In this document: positions 50,701 through 59,700 of the stretch, piece after piece
How the letters are laid out: the number at the start of each line of letters is the position of its first letter
How positions within the stretch are numbered: the stretch's first letter is position 1
From: Mermis nigrescens
Lineage: Eukaryota > Nematoda > Enoplea > Mermithida > Mermithidae
Direction of reading: 5' to 3'
Assembly (NCBI GenBank): GCA_036768485.1
Contig: JAVLUZ010000508.1
Span: 620,001-684,000, forward strand
DNA: 64,000 nt
Position numbers and translations under genes: made by a program
Notes under the pieces: generated by a model
What the model saw: only the letters and a program-made list of their open reading frames with translations
Database searches by the model: none
Told to the model about the DNA's origin: nothing

Positions 50701-53700
50701 AATCTCTTGGAACTTTGCGCCACTGATAATTTCCGAAGTGTTTGTCAATAGAAAGGTCGCTAGGCTACACTACTCAAGGTCGAAGAACTCAGATTTACTA
50801 TACATAACGTTACTGGCGTTCGATGCAGAAGCAGTCTTAAAAATTTTTGTTCATGCCCCCCGAACCGAAATCCTGGCTACGCCTCTGAATGTGGCGAAAA
50901 TAATACATAGCCGCATCTTGAACGGACTCGTACGTAACTCACAAAATTTTGGGAAGGATAGTCTAGTCGATCAATTTTTAGAGTGGGAATGACTTTGGAG
51001 TTTTGGTCCAAAATGGCAAAAAGCGTAAAAAATGGTCTTAAAAACGCAAGTTTTTGTTGCCAAAAATCGGAGAAGGCCATTGACGACCGACTTCGGGAGA
51101 TCCCCCAATCCCTTATTATACGCACGCTCTTTAGCGTCGACGGTCAGTTTTATTTTATCTGATATTTTTGCGAAAGTCGCTCGTTAACTTTTTCGAGCCG
51201 CGGTCAAATAATTATTCTTGCTCGCGGCGCAATACGATTTTAAGCGACGATAGATGATTCATTTTTCAACGTTTGACCGTTGATATTAAAAAACTTGCGC
51301 GTAGTGGAAAAAAATTCAGTTTCAAATCGGAATCAAAATCGGTTCGAGCGAATAGAATCTGAAAAATAACCGATTACGACCGATCATCGCTGAATCTTTT
51401 TGAGGTACTTGAGCCACTTTGAGCCGATTCGTTGTCTGGGCAGAGGCGGCTTTGGCGTCGTAATTGAGTCTCTGAATAAGCTCGACCAACAAGTTTACGC
51501 CGTCAAACGGATTCGGGTGTCGAACAGGTAATTCGGTCAAAAAATTTGTAATTTTTCCAGGCATCATCGTTTCTCGAGTAATATTGATGCCCATTCGATA
51601 GATATTACGTAATTTATTTCTCAATGTTAAGCCGTAATGAAAAAATGCTCGAAAATCGGTCTTTTAGTAGACTTAGTCGCGACGAACCCATCGCTTTCGC
51701 GTATAGTTTTAACGCGACGTTGAGGTTGTTGTTGTTGTTTTTTGTCGCATTTATCCGAGTGGCGTTTGTAATTGAATCGTTGACAGATCGGATGGCAGAG
51801 AGAGGGTGCAGAGGGAGGTTTTGGCGTTGGCTAAGCTCGACCATCCGGGCATCGTACGCTACTATAATTCGTGGCTCGAACAACCTCCGCCCGACTGGCA
51901 AGAAAATTGGGATCATCAATTTTTAAACAAACGGTACTTATGTATATCGCTTAATCGTAAAGCGCGCGCGCTGTCGGCAACAATTCGAGTCCTTGCGGTC
52001 AGAGCCGCCCGCCCCAAAGCCCCGATTTTATTTCTAGCGAATTATATAATGCGTTCGTTCAGAGGCGGTTCAATTCGATAGAACGATGTTTTTTGGTCCG
52101 CTTTCCGTTTTTGAATTAATCGCTTAGCTCGTAGTGATATAACGTATGAAAATTCACCAGTTCGGTCAAAAAGTCGGCATTTTTACCATTTAAACCCAAT
52201 TTTGTAGTCTTTCGGAGGATAGACTGAAGCAAAAAATATATGCGCGCGAAGAGCCGAAAATTTTTGATATTTTTTATCCGTTTAAGCTTAATTTTGCGAT
52301 CTCCGAAGATGACTAATGCGGTGGAGGGATATCTCAAGTAGCGTATCGATAAATTTAGACGTTTTCATCGATTTCGGCTCAATTTTGCGCTTTTCCGAGC
52401 ATGGAAAATGCGAAAAATTTGTCTGGCAAAAATTTATCCGTAAAAAATTAAATAGGTAGGTATTAAATGATGATCCGAATGGCTTGAATTTCAAAATTTT
52501 CGCTTAGCAAAATGTCAAAAATGTGTATACTTTCGTGATGAAAAAATTTTACGGGGCACTTCTTATTTACCCCAATCTTCCGGAGCGGTAATGATAGGCT
52601 TTCCCGGCCTTTCTTACTTAGAATAAGCGTAATGTCAAGTCAATATTGTACGTATAGATAGGCGGGCGGATCCCGCATTCCCATAGGCGTGAGCGGGGTA
52701 TCACCCCCGCCTCGGGTTCCAAGACTCGAATCGCCGTCGGACAATTTCGAGCTATCAAACATTTTATGCATGATTTTTAGGAACGGGATGTTAAAATTTT
52801 TCGGCGCTTTGCGCCGATTAATAGGTACGTTTCTGTTTTCTTTACACATAAAATGCCTAGAATGAAGTTAAAATGATTCGAAAAGTGAAAATTTTCGATA
52901 AATTCCATAGGTGGGCGAGGTAGGAATGGCCGGAGGGGGTTAAATTCAAAATGAGTCGCGTAGTAAACATAAAATGCGTTTTTAGGGGGTAATCTATTTA
53001 AGCATATTAAAATGTCATTCTTGGAATCAGATTGTAGATGAATTCGATTTTAAAATGTATTTTTTCAAAAAAATGCCTATTTAAAAAATGTATCAACTGG
53101 ATAATCCGCTACACTATGACCAGCGATTGATAAAAGTGTAAGATTGTGGAAGATTAATATCTTGCAGTAATTTGACTGAATTGACCACTTTTTATTAAAT
53201 GAGCCGTATTTTGCCGCTTTAGAATCAAAATTTTTCCAACAGCAACACGTATTTCACCGAAATCGCCCGACGGTACCCGGTTTTCTCAAAAGCCGAGGGA
53301 GGGGCGACTAATACTTTACTCTCGCGCCTCCTTACGCCCTTGCGCGACGAATTCATATATTTTTTACTTACAAAAGTGACGAAACTACTTAGAATTGGAC
53401 AAAAAGTACTAAAAATGCAATTTTATACTTTAAAAAATTGTTTAAACGATTTTTCATGTTTGACCCGCTAAAAGGCTAGAAGTCTAAATTCAATGATCCC
53501 AAATTTAGGGATCTCAGCCCTGGATTTTCGACCTTAGGAGACTATGAGGCGGGTGTACGACATTTTGGTGACTGACGATTGGTGAAAACGGCTGAATTTT
53601 TACGCAAATTCGCGAAAGATACTCGCGCTCGGGAACCTTTCGGAAAATTTCACCGCCATCGCCCAAATCTTATTTTCTCTATTTAAGCGTACTTTTCTAC

Positions 53701-56700
53701 AGTATACGATAAGTGACAATATTTTAAGAATTTGAGACGGTCGTAACTAGGCTTTGTTACGGCGTATTAAAAATTATCTGGAGACGACAGCTCTCCTCGG
53801 TTAAAAAATTGCTAAAAAACGCGCAATGAGAAAAACGTACTTGCGGTGGGATTCTTGAGAAGGTCGCCTAACTGCGAGTAACAAACTGAGTGCGAATTTC
53901 CATCATTGGGAACAATTATTTGCGGGTTTTGCACCCAATCCTTTAGATAATGGGCAAAGTTTTGCAGCGCGTCGGCGCAATGTTCATCGAAGGCCGAAAC
54001 TTGCGAGACCAAGAAGAGCGGCGTTGTTGGAGGCAAGTTGTTGAAAATGAATGGCTTCTCGGTTACGCCCGTCGCCTCGACTTCGAGCTCCGCTAATTTT
54101 GGCAAACTTGCGCTCGAAAATCAGCCCGAATCCAGCGTCGAAATTATTTTCGCTCATTCCGGTGAGCGTCAAATTCGAATTCGCGTATTTTAAAAAATTA
54201 TTCGCCCCTTTAAGCGAATCGGTTCAATTTTTATTTTAAGTACAACTGTAATTTTAATCACGGAATGGAAAAAATCAAAATGAGGCCAAAAATCGATTAA
54301 AGTAGTATTTTTTCTAAAAGCGTCTAGAAATGATCAGAATCTGTTGACTAATTTAGTTTTAAGCTATTTCGGCATTTAACGAAGTTTTTTTTGACTGAAA
54401 AAAGCTTCGTTCCCGAATACCGCCAGAACCGTTACGCTACGCATCTGTGGTAAATTAGCGACTTTAAATTGCACCTATTATTACTTATTGGTCGCCGCGA
54501 TCCTTGTCTGAACGTTTTTGATTTTCTTCCGATTCTTTCCGATAGAGCGTACCCGCGGCGTAACCGGAATGGTATTTTGGGGGGGAAGGCCGAAAATTTT
54601 GAAGTCCTATATCTCGAGAACCATTAAAACGTATGCTAAAATAACGGCATTTTTGAGCTTTTCTCCGCGAGATCCGTGCCACGGTGGATAGAAAAATTTT
54701 CAAAACATTGAAACATTTTCTTGCTCGATTTCAAACTCGCATATCAAAAATCTATCCTTTGACCTATCCGCGCGACTAATTCTCAATATCGAGTCGAAGC
54801 TTGACTCCGAAACATTTCGAAATTCTCGTCTTTGCATTCAATTTTGCGGTTTTACAAAGAAAACTAATGTAGTGGATATAAATCGGCGCAGAGGTAAAAT
54901 CAAAAATCCGGCCCCTGGCTCATAGGCGTAGCCAGGAGGCATTGGAGGCACATGCCCCCGAAATATTTCAGAAATATTGTTGATTTTTCTGTTGCAATAA
55001 TGTATGTCCAGAAAACACTTCAAAAAGGCAAAAACGTCAAAATTTTCAGCGCTTCGCGCCGAGTCATTATTTATTGCTATATAGATCCAATGAATTTCAG
55101 AGCTTGAATCAGCTAAAATAATCCAGCACTTCACATCACTTTAGCAATTTAATGCACTATCTTGTTCGTTGAATGAAACTGCGCATGCTCGTTGAGCATA
55201 ATAGTAAATGTGCGAAAATGATTGTGTATTAGTTTGTCTATTCTCTGCTTTGTTTGTCTTTTGTGTACCACTTTGTCTATTCTTTGTTTCGTTTGTCTTT
55301 CTTTACAAGGGCATATAATCCTATCTCAAATAAAAGGAATGGCCAAATTTCCTTGTGTTTTTGTCGCATTTCTGTGTTTCTCTGAACTGCATTTTGTTAA
55401 TAAGAAGGCCACAAATGGGCTTGAAGAACGGTAAGAACAAAATTTTCATCGATACATCTTCTATATCTCATTGCGCGACCCTGTTGCTGCGCTATGTAAT
55501 TAGCGAGAGGTCGAAAAACGCATTTCAGCTCACAAGTTTTGTGCAATGTAGGGGTTCATCAATTTCAAGTGTTTTTTGGCTTGCTTCAGAACCGAGATTT
55601 GGCCGATTTTGCGAAAATTTTAACGTTACTATTTATCATTAAAATGCTTTTTTTTACAAAATTTTCCGGGACTCTGCCCCGGACGCCATGGGAACGCTTA
55701 AGCGCACCGCCCCAGACGCCCCGCAGCCGTAAAATCTCGTTGTACATTTGCAACGAGATTTTAGGAAGAACAAGCCAGAGTAAAAGGGTTAGGAATTTCT
55801 AAAAATATCCGGCGTTTCGCGCCGCCATTAATTTGTCTGTTTTGTATGATTTAAGTGGTATAAATTGAGTATGAAGTGCAAAAACGTCAAAATTTTCCGG
55901 CGCGCATAGCGCCGCCAGTTATTTTTCTTTCATTTTGTAAAGCTCCAGCATTGCGTTTAAAAGCCTGAATCACTCCAAATATCTTCGAGGCAAAGTAAGT
56001 AATTCGCAGTTTTCATAATAGAAGCTTGCCTGTCAAAACTGTTGTGTACAAATTTGATAATTTTCTGCTCTGTCAGATAATCAGTATCCACAGAGCTACA
56101 AAATGTTAAGGGCGGTGAAAAATGCGACTAAATTTTTTAGCACTTTGCGCCATCTATGAATTTTGAACTGTTTGTCAATATAAAGAGCACGTAAATTCTA
56201 CATGAAAAGGTAGAAATTCCTAAAATTTTCGGCGCTTTTGCCCGCTTTACACTTTTGTATTTTTGATAGTCAGAAACCCATAAATTTGCTAGGCTACACA
56301 ACTAAAGGTCGAAAAATTAAGTTTTACTATACATAACGTTACTGGCATTCAATGCAAAAGTAGTCTTAAAAGAATTTTTGTTCATGCCCCCCGAGCCAAA
56401 ATCCTGGCTACGCCTCTGCCCTGGCTCCGGAAAATTTTGAGTTTAGGACCTCAAAAGTGTGCTAAAAATGCATTTTGGCTGTCCTTTTAGCGGACTTTGA
56501 CAATTTTTAATCTTTTTCTTTCGGGGACCCTCGTGAGAATATAAATACGTTTTCATTTCGGTGGGGGATCGCCCTCCCCCGGCTAATTACTCCCCCGGTG
56601 CGTGCGATATTTTAAACTTTTTACTTCTAGCTCGTCAAATTTCGTTTAAATATTTTAATATCGATCGTGTTCACGTCGACGTAATTCTATCTCATAGTTT

Positions 56701-59700
56701 TTGCCAGTTGCCTTTTATCGAGTCAAGTCCGTAGGCGAAAACTCGCAGAAAATTTGGGCCAATACGAATACTTTAGATGAACGCGAATAACTTGAGTCGA
56801 GTCCTCAAAATTTTTACATTCGGCGGCTAGCGCGCATGGGCGTGGGGGTTTGAACTTTCCGGAAGTTGAAACCCCTAGATTACGGTAGGCCGCCAGAATT
56901 CTATTTTTAGTAACATTTTTGGCAATTCGATTAAGTATTCGAATCAGGCACATACCTGGCCCTCCTATTTTTGGGGTGGGGACCAACACCAATTTTGAGG
57001 GATCCAAGCCAAAAAATAGCACAAGTCCTATTTTTCCGGTTTTTCCTGAATTTTGGAGGTCCGAACCCTCCCCATTCCCCCAACAGCTACGTGCCTGATT
57101 CGAATGGCCGCTCCGGACCGGCGTACGCGTAATGGCTCAATATTCCGTGTGAGAGTAGCCGACCATTCTAGGGACTAGGTTTAATGACCACCATATTTTC
57201 AAGAAAAAGGACGGAAAAGTTCAAAAATGCTAAATTTTGGCGAAAGTAGGTGGGTAAAAAAATTTCTTCCTCAGGTTCAATCGCCGCGACGCGCGTAATA
57301 GAAGACGAAAAGAAATAAAATCTAATCGCCCTCACTGCTTCCGACGAAGCTTCGACGGCGCGTAAACTTCGATCGAGCGACGTTAAGCGTCGAGCGGCGC
57401 GAGCCGACAAGGAGCTTCAGACGAGCGGCGGACGCGCGGCGGCCAAAAGCCGTCGCGCGGGCGCCTTTCTTTTCATACAGATGCAACTGTGCCACGATCA
57501 GACGCTGAGCGACTGGCTGCGAACGCGGCGCGGCGCCGTCGCGCGTCCGACGCTGCTCGATTGGTTCGATCAGATCGTCTGCGCCGTGCATTACGTCCAC
57601 GACTGCGGACTCATTCACAGAGACCTTAAGGCATGCTTCCCCTTTTTAACTTAAAACTAACTGTTTTCAATTTTTCAAATTTTTTTGCTCATTACGTATT
57701 AGTATAACCGCGGTAGACGCTATTAGCGCGGGTACCGGCGAAGTAGAAGAACGAGGAAAATTGAATTTTCTAGAGTCTCTCTACGTTGAAAAGACAAAAT
57801 GTAAAATCTCATGTTAAAAACGCTTAAAACTGCCAAAATCACGTATGTTCGCCCCTGTCGCAGAATCCTGGATCCGCCATTGTTTGATTCGCAAAAGCTG
57901 TAGACATAAATGTAACGGCTCAAAATTTAGGGGAAGGTTCCCGAGCCATTAGTTCTCAGTGGGGGGTCCTCGTCCATTTTTAGGCGGGGGAAGAGGGAGG
58001 GGTAAATGAAGTCCAATTTTTGGTCAACGATGGCCAAAAAAATTTGATTTTTAAAAAATCGGCTTCGGCTGATGGGGGGACAGGCAACTTCGAGGAGACC
58101 TCCCATCCCCGGGTTACATTATGGTTGCATACTTCGTACGTGTGACAAATATAGCGCGAGTGTACATAGATGATTATTTCCCTAATCTATCCAGTTTAAA
58201 TGTAGGTACGTCGTTTATGCTAGCAGTTCGACTCGATATTTTAGTGGACTCTATTCATTCACAACAAATAAAACGCGTAGAAAGGCTCAGAATGACTGTT
58301 TTGCAAAAGCGTTTCGACGCGTGAACTTTTCGGACAGGACCAGAATTGCACGTCGAGGTTGATGGATAAAATCGAAAATTTTCTTTAAACATACTCGAAA
58401 TTGATTCAAAACAATGGATTAATATAGTTTCCGTAACATTTAAGCATTTATAACAGTTTTTATCTTAATTGTATGAGAAATAGCGCGCTAACTGATTTCC
58501 GTTCCGTTGCCATGCCCTGTACATATCTATGAATAGGACCGAATAGCTCCTCCTCCAGCGCGCGTGTTTGGGCAAGCTCGCCCATACATACATGGGCCGC
58601 AGCCAGATTCCAGAGTTCTGGATCATACATAAACAGCATGGGAATACTGCGGGTTCACGCCCAAAATTTTTGAAATGTGTCTTTTGGGCTAAAAACGATG
58701 GAAACACGTCAAAAGCACTGTTATTTGACGTTCCGGACAATCACACCTGGGCGTGGGGGGGGGGGTTTGCGGGGGTATGCACCCTCCAGAAATCAAAATA
58801 CCCCCCCCAGAATTCAATCTTTAAAAATTTTTTTCGTCTTTTTTCGCAATTTTTTGATGCCAATGGATAGTGCTTGATGAGAAACGTCGAAATAGGTGTT
58901 TTTATCGCCATACCACCATTTTTTGGGCCATTTCGACCTTCAAAAAATCTTGCACACCCCCCCAGAATTTTCTTACTGCCTACGTATGCGGACAATGCTA
59001 GTTCTTTCTAAAACATAAAAACGAAAAAAATTCAAAAAATTCGAAAAAATTGAGTAAATTGAGTTGAATATGGTCAAAAAATGTGTGTGTGTTTTTTAAA
59101 TTTTTTTATTAGAGAAAATCGGTGTGTGTTTGTGTGGCGCGAAGCGCCAGAAATTTGAGATTTTTGAGCCAAAAATGGGCTAAAAACGCTTAAAAGGCTC
59201 ACTTGTTAGAACTTTTACCAACTTTTACAAAAAAATAGTTAATTTGGGGGGGGGTTCGCAGCCATAACCCCCCCCCAGAACACGTCTGGTCTGGATAGGG
59301 TAAAAGTCTGAAAAATCGTAAAAAAACACGTCAAAATTCAATTCTGTTGAGAGTCTGCCGAATTTTCGGGGTGCATACCGACCCCTCCCGCACTCTGATT
59401 CATACGTCGATATATCGGCTCGAACGGTTTGCTTTTGTGTTGCGCGTGGAAGAGATTAATAATTGAAAAAACATCTGTAGATGAAATAATTTACGCGGTA
59501 GTACCAGTTGCGTCGCGTTTCGCATATTTTTCTATTTACTATTATATTATTGCAATAGAATGCAAATGCGGATAAAATAATAAGTCGACTCGACTGCATC
59601 CGTTGCGCAACGTAAAGTTTTTGAATTCACTTTAATTCGTCATTCAGCCCTCGAACATATTTTTTGCGCAAAATTATCAACTGAAAATCGGCGACTTCGG

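Larger units (their letters stand above)
35233..52838 (+). repeat. Copy B of the duplicated block
   Basis: Counterpart of 1-17701. Sequence continues smoothly on both sides into the rest of the PERK gene (exon 5 upstream, exon 14 downstream), so this copy is in its natural context. Its first ~4.3 kb lacks many single bases present in copy A homopolymers, as expected of unpolished long-read fill. Confidence 0.95.

Noticed and set aside
53812..54172. 97-codon and 62-codon minus-strand open frames, with a protein-like composition
   Set aside because: They lie opposite PERK exon 14, whose plus-strand reading fits both neighbouring split codons and carries a PERK insert-like motif. The minus frames are best seen as shadows of that GC-rich exon.
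57168..57618. Minus-strand Arg/Ala-rich open frames
   Set aside because: Opposite the GC-rich exon 15 of PERK, whose plus-strand kinase motifs are unambiguous.
58121..58324. 67-codon plus-strand ORF in intron 15
   Set aside because: No motif, no splice signals that fit PERK phases, and no similarity I recognise.
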